Below, one piece after another: positions 32,901-48,179 of a DNA stretch of 64,000 nucleotides. Numbering within the stretch: the first letter of the stretch is position 1; each line of letters opens with the position of its first letter. A model generated the notes under the pieces. The model did not search any database and had not been told where the DNA came from. It was given only the letters and a program-made list of their open reading frames with translations. This DNA is from Symsagittifera roscoffensis (lineage: Eukaryota > Xenacoelomorpha > Acoela > Convolutidae). The stretch is from the NCBI RefSeq assembly GCF_963678635.1, contig NC_087070.1, positions 39,912,397 through 39,976,396 of the forward strand. The letters run 5' to 3'. Both the position numbers and the translations under genes were made by a program.

Positions 32901-35900
32901 TCTGTTCTACTCTATCGACCCTGTTCGACTCATGATTCGACACAGTTCGACTCATGATTCGACCCTGTTCGACTCTATCGACCCCGTTCGATTCATGATT
33001 CGACCCTTCTCGACTCATGAGTCGACCCTGTTTGAATCATGATTCGACCCTGTTCGACTCATGATTCGACTCTGTTTTACTCTATCGACCTTGTTCGACT
33101 CATGATTCGACCCTGTTCGACTCATGATTCGACCGTGTTCGACTCACGATTCGACCCTGTTTGACTCTATCGATCCTAGTTGACTCATGATTCGACCCTG
33201 TTCGACTCATGATTCGACCCTGCTCGACTCATGATTCGACTCTATTCGACTCTATCGACCGCGTTCAATTCATGATTCGACCCTTCTCGACTCATGAGTC
33301 GACCCTGTTCGACTCTATCGACCCCGTTCGATTCATGATTCGACCCTTCTCGACTCATGAGTCGACCCTGTTTGAATCATGATTCGACCCTGTTCGACTC
33401 ATGATTCGACTCTGTTCTACTCTATCGACCCTGTTCGACTCATGATTCGACCCTGTTCGACTCATGATTCGACCGTGTTCGACTCACGATTCGACCCTGT
33501 TTGACTCTATCGATCCTAGTCGACTCATGATTCGACCCTGTTCGACTCATGATTCGACCCTGCTCGACTCATGATTCGACTCTATTCGACTCTATCGACC
33601 CTGTTCGACCGTGTTCGACTCATGATTTGACCCTGTTCGACTCATGATTCGACCCTGTTCGACTCTATCGACCCCGTTCGATTCATGATTCGACCCTTCT
33701 CGACTCATGAGTCGACCCTGTTTGAATCATGATTCGACCCTGTTCGACTCATGATTCGACTCTGTTCTACTCTATCGACCCTGTTCGACTCATGATTCGA
33801 CCCTGTTCGACTCATGATTCGACCGTGTTCGACTCACGATTCGACCCTGTTTGACTCTATCGATCCTAGTCGACTCATGATTCGACCCTGTTCGACTCAT
33901 GATTCGACCCTGCTCGACTCATGATTCGACTCTATTCGACTCTATCGACCCTGTTCGACCGTGTTCGACTCATGATTCGACCCTGTTCGACTCATGATTC
34001 GACTCTATTCGACTCTATCGACCATGTTCGACTCAGGATTCGACCTTGTTGGACTCATGATTCGACACTGTTCGACTCTATCGTCCCTGTTCGACTCATG
34101 ATTCGACCCTGCTCGACTCATGATTCGACTCTTTTCGACTCTATCGACCCTGCTCGACTCAGGATTCGACCGTGTTCGACTTATGATCCGACTCTATTCG
34201 ACTCTATCGACCCTGTTCGAATCATGATTCGGCCCTGTTCGGCTCAGGATTCGAACTTGTTCGACTCATGATTCGACCCTGTTCTACTCTATCGATCCTG
34301 TTCGACTCATGATTTGACTCTCTTCGGCTCTATCGACCCTGTTCGACTCATGATTCGACACTGGTCGACTCATTATTCGACTCTGTTCGACTCTTTCGAT
34401 CCTATTCGTCTCAGGATTCGACCCTGTTCGACTCATGATTCGACCCTGTTCGACTCATGATTCGACCCTGGTCGACTCTACGGACCCGTTCGACTCATGA
34501 TTCGACCCTTCTCGACTCATGATTCGACACTGTTCGAACCATGATTCGACCCTGTTCGACTCATGATTCGACCCTGTTCGACTCATGATTAGACCGTGTT
34601 CGACTCATGATTCGACCCAGTTCGACTCATGATTCGACCCTCTTCGACTCTATCGACCCTGTTCGACTCATGATTTGACTCTGTTTGACTCAGTATTCGA
34701 ACGTGTTCGCCTCATGATTCGACACTGTTTGACTCTATCGACCCTGTTCGACTCATGATTCGACCCTGTTCGCCTCATGATTCGACCGTGTTCGACTCAT
34801 GATTCGACCCTGTTCGACTCTATCGATCCTATTCGACTCATGATTCGACCCTGTTCGACTCATGATTCGACCCTGCTCGACTCATGATTCGACCCTGTTC
34901 GAATCATGATTCGACCCTGTTCGACTCATGATTCGACCCTGTTCGACTCACGATTCGACCGTGTTCGACTCATGATTCGACCCTGTTCGACTCATGTTTC
35001 GAACTTGCTCGACTCAGGATTCGACCGTGATTGACTCATGATTTGATCCTGTTCGACTCATGATTCGACTCTTTTCTACTCTATCGATCCTATTCGACTC
35101 ATGATTCGACCGTGTTCGACTCACCATTCGACCCTGTTTGACTCTATCGATCCTAGTCGACTCATGATTCGACCCTGTTCGACTCATGATTCGTCCCTGC
35201 TCGACTCATGATTCGACCCTGTTCGAATCATGATTCGACTCTGTTCGACTCGTGATTCGACCCTGATCGACTCATGATTTGACCGTGTTCGACTCATGAT
35301 TGGACCCAGTTCGACTCATGATTCGACCCTGTTCGACTCTATCGACCCCGTTCGATTCTCGACTCGACCCTTCTCGACTCATGAGTCGACCCTGTTTGAA
35401 TCATGATTCGACCCTGTTCGACTCATGATTCGACCCTGCTCGACTCATGATTCGACCCTGTTCGAATCATGATTCGACCCTGTTCGACTCATGATTCGAC
35501 CCTGTTCGACTCACGATTCGACCGTGTTCGACTCATGATTCGACCCTGTTCGACTCATGTTTCGAACTTGCTCGACTCAGGATTCGACCGTGATTGACTC
35601 ATGATTTGATCCTGTTCGACTCATGATTCGACTCTTTTCTACTCTATCGATCCTATTCGACTCATGATTCGACCGTGTTCGACTCACCATTCGACCCTGT
35701 TTGACTCTATCGATCCTAGTCGACTCATGATTCGACCCTGTTCGACTCATGATTCGTCCCTGCTCGACTCATGATTCGACCCTGTTCGAATCATGATTCG
35801 ACTCTGTTCGACTCGTGATTCGACCCTGATCGACTCATGATTTGACCGTGTTCGACTCATGATTGGACCCAGTTCGACTCATGATTCGACCCTGTTCGAC

Positions 35901-38900
35901 TCTATCGACCCCGTTCGATTCTCGACTCGACCCTTCTCGACTCATGAGTCGACCCTGTTTGAATCATGATTCGACCCTGTTCGACTCATGATTCGACTCT
36001 GTTCTACTCCATCGACCCTGTTCGACTCATGGTTCGACCCTGTTCGACTCATGATTCGACCGTGTTCGACACACGATTCGACCCTGTTTGACTCTATCGA
36101 TCCTAGTCGACTCATTATTCGACCCTGTTCGACTCATGATTCGACCCTGCTCGATTGATGATTCGACCCTGTTCGAATCATGATTCGACTCTGTTCGACT
36201 CGTGATTCGACCCTGTTCGACTCATGATTCGACCGTGTTCGACTCATGATTGGACCCAGTTCGACTCATGATTCGACCCTGTTCGACTCTATCGACCCCG
36301 TTCGATTCTTGATTTGACCCTTCTCGACTCATGATTCGACCCTGTTCGACTCATGATTCGACCCTGTTCGACTCATGATTCGACCCTGTTCGACTCATGT
36401 TTCGACCCTGCTTGACTCAGGATTCGACCGTGTGCGACTCATGATTCGATCCTGTTCGACTCATGATTCGACTCGGTTCTACTCTATCGACCCTGTTCGA
36501 CTCGTGATTCGACCCTGTTCGACTCATGATTCGACGGTGTTCGACTCACGATTCGACCCTGTTTGACTCTATCGATCCTAGTCGACTCATGATTCGACCC
36601 TGTTCCACTCATGATTCGACCCTGCTCGACTCATGATTCGACCCTGTTCGAATCATGATTCGACTCTGTTCGACTCGTGATTCGACCCTGTTCGACTCAT
36701 GATTCGACCGTGTTTGACTCAAGATTGGACTCAGTTCGACTCATGATTCGACCCTGTTCGACTCTATCGACCCCGTTCGATTCATGATTCGACCCTTCTC
36801 GACTCATGATTCGACCCTTCTCGACTCATGAGTCGACCCTGTTCGACTGATGATTTGACCCTGTTCGACTCATGATTCGACCGTGTTCGAATCATGATTC
36901 GACCTTGTTTGACTGATGATTCGACCCTGTTCGACTCATGATTCGACCGTGTTCGACTCATGGCTCGACCCTGTTCGACTCATGTTTCGAACCTGCTCGA
37001 CTCAGGATTCGACCGTTTTCGACTCATCATTTGACCGTGTTCGACTCATGATTGGACCCAGTTCGACTCATGATTCGACCCTGTTTGACTCTATCGACCC
37101 CGTTTGATTCATGATTCGACCCTTCTCGACTCATGAGTCGACCCTGTTTGAATCATGATTCGACCCTGTTCGACTCATGATTCGACTCTGTTCTACTCTA
37201 TCGACCCTGTTTGACTCATGATTCGACCCTGTTCGACTCATGATTCGACCGTGTTCGACACACGATCCGACCCTGTTTGACTCTATCGATCCTAGTCGAC
37301 TCATTTTTCGACCCTGTTCGACTCATGATTCGACCCTGCTCGACTGATGATTCGACCCTGTTCGAATCATGATTCGACTCTGTTCGACTCGTGATTCGAC
37401 CCTGTTCGACTCATGATTCGACCGTGTTCGACTCATGATTGGACCCAGTTCGACTCATGATTCGACCCTGTTCGACTCTATCGACACCGTTCGATTCTTG
37501 ATTTGACCCTTCTCGACTCATGATTCGACCCTGTTCGAATCATGATTCGACCCTGTTCGACTCATGATTCGACCCTGTTCGACTCATGATTCGACCGTGA
37601 TCGACTCATGATTCGACCCTGTTCGACTCATGTTTCGACCCTGCTCGACTCAGGATTTGACCGTGTTCGACTCATGATTCGACGGTGTTCGACTCACGAT
37701 TCGACCCTGTTTGACTCTATCGATCCTAGTCGACTCATGATTCGACCCTGTTCCACTCATGATTCGACCCTGCTCGACTCATGATTCGACCCTGTTCGAA
37801 TCATGATTCGACTCTGTTCGACTCGTGATTCGACCCTGTTTGACTCATGATTCGACCGTGTTCGACTCAAGATTGGACTCAGTTCGACTCATGATTCGAC
37901 CCTGTTCGACTCTATCGACCCCGTTCGATTCATGATTCGACCCTTCTCGACTCATGATTCGACCCTTCTCGACTCATGAGTCGACCCTGTTCGACTGATG
38001 ATTTGACCCTGTTCGACTCATGATTCGACCGTGTGCGACTCATGATTCGATCCTGTTCGACTCATGATTCGACTCGGTTCTACTATATCGACCCTGTTCG
38101 ACTCGTGATTCGACCCTGTTCGACTCATGATTCGACGGTGTTCGACTCACGATTCGACCCTGTTTGACTCTATCGATCCTAGTCGACTCATGATTCGACC
38201 CTGTTCCACTCATGATTCGACCCTGCTCGACTCATGATTCGACCCTGTTCGAATCATGATTCGACTCTGTTCGACTCGTGATTCGACCCTGTTCGACTCA
38301 TGATTCGACCGTGTTCGACTCAAGATTGGACTCAGTTCGACTCATGATTCGACCCTGTTCGACTCTATCGACCCCGTTCGATTCATGATTCGACCCTTCT
38401 CGACTCATGATTCGACCCTTCTCGACTCATGAGTCGACCCTGTTCGACTGATGATTTGACCCTGTTCGACTCATGATTCGACCGTGTTCGAATCATGATT
38501 CGACCCTGTTTGACTGATGATTCGACCCTGTTCGACTCATGATTCGACCGTGTTCGACTCATGGCTCGACCCTGTTCGACTCATGTTTCGAACCTGCTCG
38601 ACTCAGGATTCGACCATTTTCGACTCATCATTTGACCGTGTTCGACTCATGATTGGACCCAGTTCGACTCATGATTCGACCCTGTTTGACTCTATCGACC
38701 CCGTTTGATTCATGATTCGACCCTTCTCGACTCATGAGTCGACCCTGTTTGAATCATGATTCGACCCTGTTCGACTCATGATTCGACTCTGTTCTACTCT
38801 ATCGACCCTGTTTGACTCATGATTCGACCCTGTTCGACTCATGATTCGACCGTGTTCGACACACGATCCGACCCTGTTTGACTCTATCGATCCTAGTCGA

Positions 38901-41900
38901 CTCATTTTTCGACCCTGTTCGACTCATGATTCGACCCTGCTCGACTGATGATTCGACCCTGTTCGAATCATGATTCGACTCTGTTCGACTCGTGATTCGA
39001 CCCTGTTCGACTCATGATTCGACCGTGTTCGACTCATGATTGGACCCAGTTCGACTCATGATTCGACCCTGTTCGACTCTATCGACACCGTTCGATTCTT
39101 GATTTGACCCTTCTCGACTCATGATTCGACCCTGTTCGAATCATGATTCGACCCTGTTCGACTCATGATTCGACCCTGTTCGACTCATGATTCGACCGTG
39201 ATCGACTCATGATTCGACCCTGTTCGACTCATGTTTCGACCCTGCTCGACTCAGGATTCGACCGTGTTCGACTCATGATTCGACGGTGTTCGACTCACGA
39301 TTCGACCCTGTTTGACTCTATCGATCCTAGTCGACTCATGATTCGACCCTGTTCCACTCATGATTCGACCCTGCTCGACTCATGATTCGACCCTGTTCGA
39401 ATCATGATTCGACTCTGTTCGACTCGTGATTCGACCCTGTTTGACTCATGATTCGACCGTGTTCGACTCAAGATTGGACTCAGTTCGACTCATGATTCGA
39501 CCCTGTTCGACTCTATCGACCCCGTTCGATTCATGATTCGACACTTCTCGACTCATGATTCGACCCTTCTCGACTCATGAGTCGACCCTGTTCGACTGAT
39601 GATTTGACCCTGTTCGACTCATGATTCGACCGTGTGCGACTCATGATTCGATCCTGTTCGACTCATGATTCGACTCGGTTCTACTATATCGACCCTGTTC
39701 GACTCGTGATTCGACCCTGTTCGACTCATGATTCGACGGTGTTCGACTCACGATTCGACCCTGTTTGACTCTATCGATCCTAGTCGACTCATGATTCGAC
39801 CCTGTTCCACTCATGATTCGACCCTGCTCGACTCATGATTCGACCCTGTTCGAATCATGATTCGACTCTGTTCGACTCGTGATTCGACCCTGTTCGACTC
39901 ATGATTCGACCGTGTTCGACTCAAGATTGGACTCAGTTCGACTCATGATTCGACCCTGTTCGACTCTATCGATCCCGTTCGATTCATGATTCGACCCTTC
40001 TCGACTCATGATTCGACCCTTCTCGACTCATGAGTCGACCCTGTTCGACTGATGATTTGACCCTGTTCGACTCATGCTTCGACCGTGTTCGAATCATGAT
40101 TCGACCCTGTTTGACTGATGATTCGACCCTGTTCGACTCATGATTCGACCGTGTTCGACTCATGGCTCGACCCTGTTCGACTCATGTTTCGAACCTGCTC
40201 GACTCAGGATTCGACCGTTTTCGACTCATCATTTGACCGTGTTCGACTCATGATTGGACCCAGTTCGACCCATGATTCGACCCTGTTCGACTCTATCGAC
40301 CCCGTTTGATTCATGATTCGACCCTTCTCGACTCATGAGTCGACCCTGTTTGAATCATGATTCGACCCTGTTCGACTCATGATTCGACTCTGTTCTTCTC
40401 TATCGACCCTGTTTGACTCATGATTCGACCCTGTTCGACTCATGATTCGACCGTGTTCGACACACGATCCGACCCTGTTTGACTCTATCGATCCTATTCG
40501 ACTCATTTTTCGACCCTGTTCGACTCATGATTCGACCCTGCTCGACTGATGATTCGACCCTGTTCGACTCAAGATTCGACCCTGCTCGACTGATGATTCG
40601 ACCCTGTTCGACTGATGATTTGACCCTGTTCGACTCATGATTCGACCGTGTGCGACTCATGATTCGATCCTGTTCGACTCATGATTCGACTCGGTTCTAC
40701 TCTATCGACCCTGTTCGACTCGTGATTCGACCCTGTTCGACTCATGATTCGACGGTGTTCGACTCACGATTCGACCCTGTTTGACTCTATCGATCCTAGT
40801 CGACTCATGATTCGACCCTGTTCCACTCATGATTCGACCCTGCTCGACTCATGATTCGACCCTGTTCGAATCATGATTCGACTCTGTTCGACTCGTGATT
40901 CGACCCTGTTCGACTCATGATTCGACCGTGTTCGACTCAAGATTGGACTCAGTTCGACTCATGATTCGACCCTGTTCGACTCTATCGACCCCGTTCGATT
41001 CATGATTCGACCCTTCTCGACTCATGATTCGACCCTTCTCGACTCATGAGTCGACCCTGTTCGACTGATGATTTGACCCTGTTCGACTCATGATTCGACC
41101 GTGTTCGAATCATGATTCGACCCTGTTTGACTGATGATTCGACCCTGTTCGACTCATGATTCGACCGTGTTCGACTCATGGCTCGACCCTGTTCGACTCA
41201 TGTTTCGAACCTGCTCGACTCAGGATTCGACCGTTTTCGACTCATCATTTGACCGTGTTCGACTCATGATTGGACCCAGTTCGACTCATGATTCGACCCT
41301 GTTCGACTCTATCGACCCCGTTTGATTCATGATTCGACCCTTCTCGACTCATGAGTCGACCCTGTTTGAATCATGATTCGACCCTGTTCGACTCATGATT
41401 CGACTCTGTTCTACTCTATCGACCCTGTTTGACTCATGATTCGACCCTGTTCGACTCATGATTCGACCGTGTTCGACACACGATCCGACCCTGTTTGACT
41501 CTATCGATCCTAGTCGACTCATTTTTCGACCCTGTTCGACTCATGATTCGACCCTGCTCGACTGATGATTCGACCCTGTTCGAATCATGATTCGACTCTG
41601 TTCGGTTCGTGATTCGACCCTGTTCGACTCATGATTCGACCGTGTTCGACTCATGATTGGACCCAGTTCGACTCATGATTCGACCCTGTTCGACTCTATC
41701 GACCCCGTTCGATTCTTGATTTGACCCTTCTCGACTCATGATTCGACCCTGTTCGAATCATGATTCGACCCTGTTCGACTCATGATTCGACCCTGTTCGA
41801 CTCATGATTCGACCGTGATCGACTCATGATTCGACCCTGTTCGACTCATGTTTCGACCCTGCTCGACTCAGGATTCGACCGTGTTCGACTCATGATTCGA

Positions 41901-44900
41901 TCCTGTTCAACTCATGATTCGACTCGGTTCTACTCTATCGACCTTGTTCGACCCGTGATTCGAGCCTGTTTGACTCATGGTTCGACGGTGTTCGATTCAC
42001 GATTCGACCCTGTTTGACTCTATCAATCCTAGTCGACTCATGATTCGACCCTGTTCGACTCATGATTCGACCCTGCTCGACTCATGATTCGACCCAGTTG
42101 GACTCATGATTCGACCCTGTTCGACTCTATCGATCCTGTTCGACTCATGATAGGACCCCGTTCGACTCATGATTCGACCCTGTTCGACTCTATCGACCCT
42201 GTTCGACTCATGATTCGACCCTGTTCGACTCATGATTCGACCCTGCTCGACTCAGGATTCGGCCCTGTTCGAATCATGATTCGACTCTGTTCGACTCGTG
42301 ATTCGACCCTGTTCGACTCATGATTCGACCGTGTTCGACTCAAGATTGGACTCAGTTCGACTCATGATTCGACCCTGTTCGACTCTATCGACCCCGTTCG
42401 ATTCATGATTCGACCCTTCTCGACTCATGAGTCGACCCTGTTCGAATCATGATTCGACCCTGTTCGACTGATGATTTGACCCTGTTCGACTCATGATTCG
42501 AACGTGTTCGAATCATGATTCGACCCTGTTTGACTCATGATTCGACACTGTTCGACTCATGATTCGACCGTGTTCGACTCATGGCTCGACCCTGTTCGAC
42601 TCATGTTTCGAACCTGCTCGACTCAGGATTCGACCGTGTTCGACTCATCATTTGACCGTGTTCGACTCATGATTGGACCCAGTTCGACTCATGATTCGAC
42701 CCTGTTCGACTCTATCGACCCCGTTCGATTCATGATTCGACCCTTCTCGACTCATGAGTCGACCCAGTTTGAATCATGATTCGACCCTGTTCGACACATG
42801 ATTCGACTCTGTTCTACTCTATCGACCCTGTTTGACTCATGATTCGACCCTGTTAGACTCATGATTCGACCGTGTTCGACACACGATTCGACCCTGTTTG
42901 ACTCTATCGATCCTAGTCGACTCATTTTTCGACCCTGTTCGACTCATGATTCGACCCTGCTCGACTGATGATTCGACCCTGTTCGAATCATGATTCGACT
43001 CTGTTCGGTTCGTGATTCGACCCTGTTCGACTCATGATTCGACCGTGTTCGACTCATGATTGGACCCAGTTCGACTCATGATTCGACCCTGTTCGACTCT
43101 ATCGACCCCGTTCGATTCTTGATTTGACCCTTCTCGACTCATGATTCGACCCTGTTCGAATCATGATTCGACCCTGTTCGACTCATGATTCGACCCTGTT
43201 CGACTCATGATTCGACCGTGATCGACTCATGATTCGACCCTGTTCGACTCATGTTTCGACCCTGCTCGACTCAGGATTCGACCGTGTTCGACTCATGATT
43301 CGATCCTGTTCAACTCATGATTCGACTCGGTTCTACTCTATCGACCTTGTTCGACCCGTGATTCGAGCCTGTTTGACTCATGGTTCGACGGTGTTCGATT
43401 CACGATTCGACCCTGTTCGACTCTATCGACCCCGTTCGATTCATGATTCGACCCTTCTCGACTCATGAGTCGACCCTGTTCGAATCATGATTCGACCCTG
43501 TTCGACTGATGATTTGACCCTGTTCGACTCATGATTCGAACGTGTTCGAATCATGATTCGACCCTGTTTGACTCATGATTCGACACTGTTCGACTCATGA
43601 TTCGACCGTGTTCGACTCATGGCTCGACCCTGTTCGACTCATGTTTCGAACCTGCTCGACTCAGGATTCGACCGTGTTCGACTCATCATTTGACCGTGTT
43701 CGACTCATGATTGGACCCAGTTCGACTCATGATTCGACCCTGTTCGACTCTATCGACCCCGTTCGATTCATGATTCGACCCTTCTCGACTCATGAGTCGA
43801 CCCAGTTTGAATCATGATTCGACCCTGTTCGACACATGATTCGACTCTGTTCTACTCTATCGACCCTGTTTGACTCATGATTCGACCCTGTTAGACTCAT
43901 GATTCGACCGTGTTCGACACACGATTCGACCCTGTTTGACTCTATCGATCCTAGTCGACTCATTTTTCGACCCTGTTCGACTCATGATTCGACCCTGCTC
44001 GACTGATGATTCGAACCTGTTCGAATCATGATTCGACTCTGTTCGGTTCGTGATTCGACCCTGTTCGACTCATGATTCGACCGTGTTCGACTCATGATTG
44101 GACCCAGTTCGACTCATGATTCGACCCTGTTCGACTCTATCGACCCCGTTCGATTCTTGATTTGACCCTTCTCGACTCATGATTCGACCCTGTTCGAATC
44201 ATGATTCGACCCTGTTCGACTCATGATTCGACCCTGTTCGACTCATGATTCGACCGTGATCGACTCATGATTCGACCCTGTTCGACTCATGTTTCGACCC
44301 TGCTCGACTCAGGATTCGACCGTGTTCGACTCATGATTCGATCCTGTTCAACTCATGATTCGACTCGGTTCTACTCTATCGACCTTGTTCGACCCGTGAT
44401 TCGAGCCTGTTTGACTCATGGTTCGACGGTGTTCGATTCACGATTCGACCCTGTTTGACTCTATCAATCCTAGTCGACTCATGATTCGACCCTGTTCGAC
44501 TCATGATTCGACCCTGCTCGACTCATGATTCGACCCAGTTGGACTCATGATTCGACCCTGTTCGACTCTATCGATCCTGTTCGACTCATGATAGGACCCC
44601 GTTCGACTCATGATTCGACCCTGTTCGACTCTATCGACCCTGTTCGACTCATGATTCGACCCTGTTCGACTCATGATTCGACCCTGCTTGACTCAGGATT
44701 CGGCCCTGTTCGAATCATGATTCGACTCTGTTCGACTCGTGATTCGACCCTGTTCGACTCATGATTCGACCGTGTTCGACTCAAGATTGGACTCAGTTCG
44801 ACTCATGATTCGACCCTGTTCGACTCTATCGACCCCGTTCGATTCATGATTCGACCCTTCTCGACTCATGAGTCGACCCTGTTCGAATCATGATTCGACC

Positions 44901-46462
44901 CTGTTCGACTGATGATTTGACCCTGTTCGACTCATGATTCGAACGTGTTCGAATCATGATTCGACCCTGTTTGACTCATGATTCGACACTGTTCGACTCA
45001 TGATTCGACCGTGTTCGACTCATGGCTCGACCCTGTTCGACTCATGTTTCGAACCTGTTCGACTCAGGATTCGACCGTGTTCGACTCATCATTTGACCGT
45101 GTTCGACTCATGATTGGACCCAGTTCGACTCATGATTCGACCCTGTTCGACTCTATCGACCCCGTTCGATTCATGATTCGACCCTTCTCGACTCATGAGT
45201 CGACCCAGTTTGAATCATGATTCGACCCTGTTCGACACATGATTCGACTCTGTTCTACTCTATCGACCCTGTTTGACTCATGATTCGACCCTGTTAGACT
45301 CATGATTCGACCGTGTTCGACACACGATTCGACCCTGTTTGACTCTATCGATCCTAGTCGACTCATTATTCGACCCTCTTCGACTCATGATTCGACCCTG
45401 CTCGACTGATGATTCGACACTGTTCGAATCAGGATTCGACTCTGTTTGACTCGTGATTCGACCCTGTTCGACTCATGATTCGACCGTGTTGGACTCATGA
45501 TTGGACCCAGTTCGACTCATGATTCGACCCTGTTCGACTCTATCGACCCCGTTCGATTCTTGATTTGACCCTTCCCGACTCATGATTCGACCCTGTTCGA
45601 ATCATGATTCGACCCTGTTCGACTCATGATTCGACCCTGTTCGATTCATGATTCGACCGTGATCGACTCATGATTCGACCCTGTTCGACTCATGTTTCGA
45701 CCCTGCTCGACTCAGGATTCGACCGTGTTCGACTCATGATTCGATCCTGTTCGACTCATGATTCGACTCGGTTCTACTCTATCGACCCTGTTCGACTCGT
45801 GATTCGAGCCTGTTCGACTCATGATTCGACGGTGTTCCACTCTCGATTCGACCCTGTTTGACTCTATCGATCCTAGTCGACTCATGATTCGACGCTGTTC
45901 GGTTCATGATTCGACCCTGCTCGACTCATGATTCGACCCTGTTCGAATCATGATTCGACTCTGTTCGACTCGAGATTCGACCCTGTTCGACTCATGATTC
46001 GACCGTGTTCGACTCATGATTGGACTCATTTCGACTCATGATTCGACCCTGTTCGACTCTATCGACCCCGTTCGATTCATGGTTCGACCCTTCTCGACTC
46101 ATGAGTCGACCCTGTTCGAATCATGATTCGACCCTGTTCGACTGATGATTTGACCCTGTTCGACTCATGATTCGACCGTGTTCGACTCATGCTTCGACCC
46201 AGTTCGACTCATGATTCGACCCTGTTCGACTCTATCGATCCTGTTCGACTCATGATAGGACCCCGTTCGACTCATGATTCGACCCTGTTCGACTCATGAT
46301 TTGACCCTGTTCGACTCTATCGACCCTGTTCGACTCATGATTTGACCGTGTTCGACTCATTATCTGACCCTGTTTGGCTCTATTGACCCTGTTCAACTCA
46401 TGATTCGACCCCGTTCGACTCGTGATTCGATTTTGCTCGACCATAGCGTTTGTTCGACCGTC
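26927..46462. repeat. Satellite DNA, 22-bp unit with higher-order repeats, about 19.5 kb
   Basis: The consensus unit is TTCGACTCATGATTCGACCC followed by TG (22 bp), mixed with a shorter variant ttcgactctatcgaccctg (19 bp). The unit is two related 11-bp halves sharing TTCGAC. Diverged units (ttgcgacccaaattag, gttgcgactctctgcg) mark the left edge, and the right edge fades into unique DNA after 46450. Nearly identical larger blocks repeat at 1601-base steps (36916, 38517, 40118), at 1403 and 1038 bases (41826, 43229, 44267, 45670), at 2441 bases (42084, 44525) and at about 1184 bases (31203, 32387). Open frames in it are composition artefacts. Confidence 0.97.
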
Positions 46463-47513
46463 TAAATTTGCGACGAAAATCGGACGAAGTTCGATCGTGT
46501 CGGTCAAATCATGAGTCAAACACCTCAGCCCGGGCAACGGGCATCGACCCTCAGAAGGCAAGAAAGGTTTTTAGCGAGGGCTGATTTTAAACGAGCCATT
46601 CACTAATTCAGAACTATTTTACATTCATACCCTCACTTCATTTTACTAATTCTCATTAGGTAAACCGACATTACAATTTTTCAGCAATTCTACTGAAAAA
46701 TGTTCAATGAGAAAAAGCGTTGCAAAAAAACGCCCGCTGTACTCAAAAAAATGAAGACTTCAGATATACTGGGCGAAATTTAAAACGCAACATCAAAATT
46801 TTGATGATCGAAATTTTTCTTTCGGGCCCATTCTTTGGGAATAGTAAAATTCAACTTTTTGCTCCAATAGATAGCACCAATTCCTGAACACTTGAAAGAA
46901 AATTGAATGAAGAAAAAACGTTTTAGGCAGAAAACGTAAAAATGGGCCATAGTGTTACTGGATTCTTCTCATTAGTTTCAGGTGTAAAATTCGCAAGAAA
47001 ACTCTATTTTTCAAAAAAAAACCAAATCTAAATTAGTTGCCGAATTGCAACCAACAAATTTGCTTCAAAAGGTTTAGTTTGTAAGATTTCAGTTTCTTCA
47101 ATCATTTTTGTGTGAAGATTTTATCTTGATGATTTTTTTTCAATATCTCAGTATGTTAAAACTTGCTTCACTCCTGTAACTCCTTGATTCCATGGGCATC
47201 TTTCAATCGATAAACATGTTGTAAGGCGTAATATTTCACCAGTCGGTGCAGACGCGTGTATTCATCAAGGCATGTACACAATAACAATGTTTCTCTGACA
47301 GATTTATTCAAAATTAAGAGTCACAGGGTAATCTTTTTTCTTTTACAGTGTGTAAATGGGTCGAAAAAAAATCACTCTCAACTTTTTCAGTTTCTATACT
47401 TACGTGCAAAATGAATCAAAAACTTACATTCCACTAAACTATTTTCTACTTAACTCCTTATTTCTGATAATTTTCTTTCATTTCTTTTATTTCTGATAAA
47501 AGTGGGCTTCACT
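46463..47513. other. Unassigned AT-rich DNA after the satellite
   Basis: No gene was recognised. Bases 47211-47400 resemble 47865-48190 (attcatcaaggcatgtac versus attcatcaacgcacgtac; cactctcaac). Confidence 0.5.
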
Positions 47514-47960
47514 CAGGCGCGGATCTAGGAATTTCTCGAGGGGGGGGGGGGTGTGTTGTGATTCAGTATTTTTAGTATGTTATAACCTTGACCTCTATCA
47601 TCTAATTACGTACCAGTCAATGTTAACTCTACGAAGTCCAGTGGACTTCGGATCACTAGTTGCTCTTTTTAGACTACAGTCAGTTTTAATTCAACCAATA
47701 CTTTTATTCTCTTTTAACTTTAGTTAGATACAATAGTTTAGGGGGTGGTTGGATTTTCAAAAAAAATGTTAAAGATTTTGTCTACCTTTTTTTAGGTCAA
47801 CCAAATTGATTTTCTGAGCTCTCCCAAACTAGTATCCCATAAAAGTTTTCCCTTGATATGCCTGTTGTAAGTTGTAAATTGCCACCAGCCGATTTTCAAA
47901 AAATCTCGAACCCTGCCAAAAAAGATTAGGTTAACCATTTGAGTTTCCAAAGCTCTCCAG
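47514..47960. mobile_element. hAT-like MITE, copy 3, reverse orientation, interrupted
   Basis: caggcgcggatctaggaatt with tctcgaggggg is the reverse-oriented right end of the family. The matching interior (ggattttcaaaaaaaatgtt, then acctttttttaggtcaacc) only resumes at about 47739, so about 190 bases (47552-47738) are inserted. The inserted DNA carries a small hairpin, cgaagtcc/ggacttcg. The far end is not clear. Confidence 0.6.
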
Positions 47961-48179
47961 AGTACTGCAGTTCTGCAAAAAAAATCTTTACAGCACGCAA
48001 ACTTTAAAAAAAAACTCGGAATTCGCTGAAAACACGCGTCCTATTCATCAACGCACGTACAGTACAACAATTTGAATCTGACAAATTCAATCATGCAAAG
48101 GAGTCAATGGATTATCTTTTTTTTCTTTCAAAGTGTGTAATAAGGTCAAAAAATCACCGATAAGATGAAAACTACTCTC

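Noticed and set aside
26927-46462. CRISPR-like array
   Set aside because: Units are contiguous with no unique spacers, the period is 22 bp or less, and the host is a eukaryote.
27057-46561. Many open frames of 60-120 codons with MIRPCSTHDSTLFDS-type peptides, and mirror frames on the minus strand
   Set aside because: They are translations of the 22-bp satellite. Each unit shifts the frame by one base and brings TGA into frame after about three units, so length is set by unit variants, not by selection.
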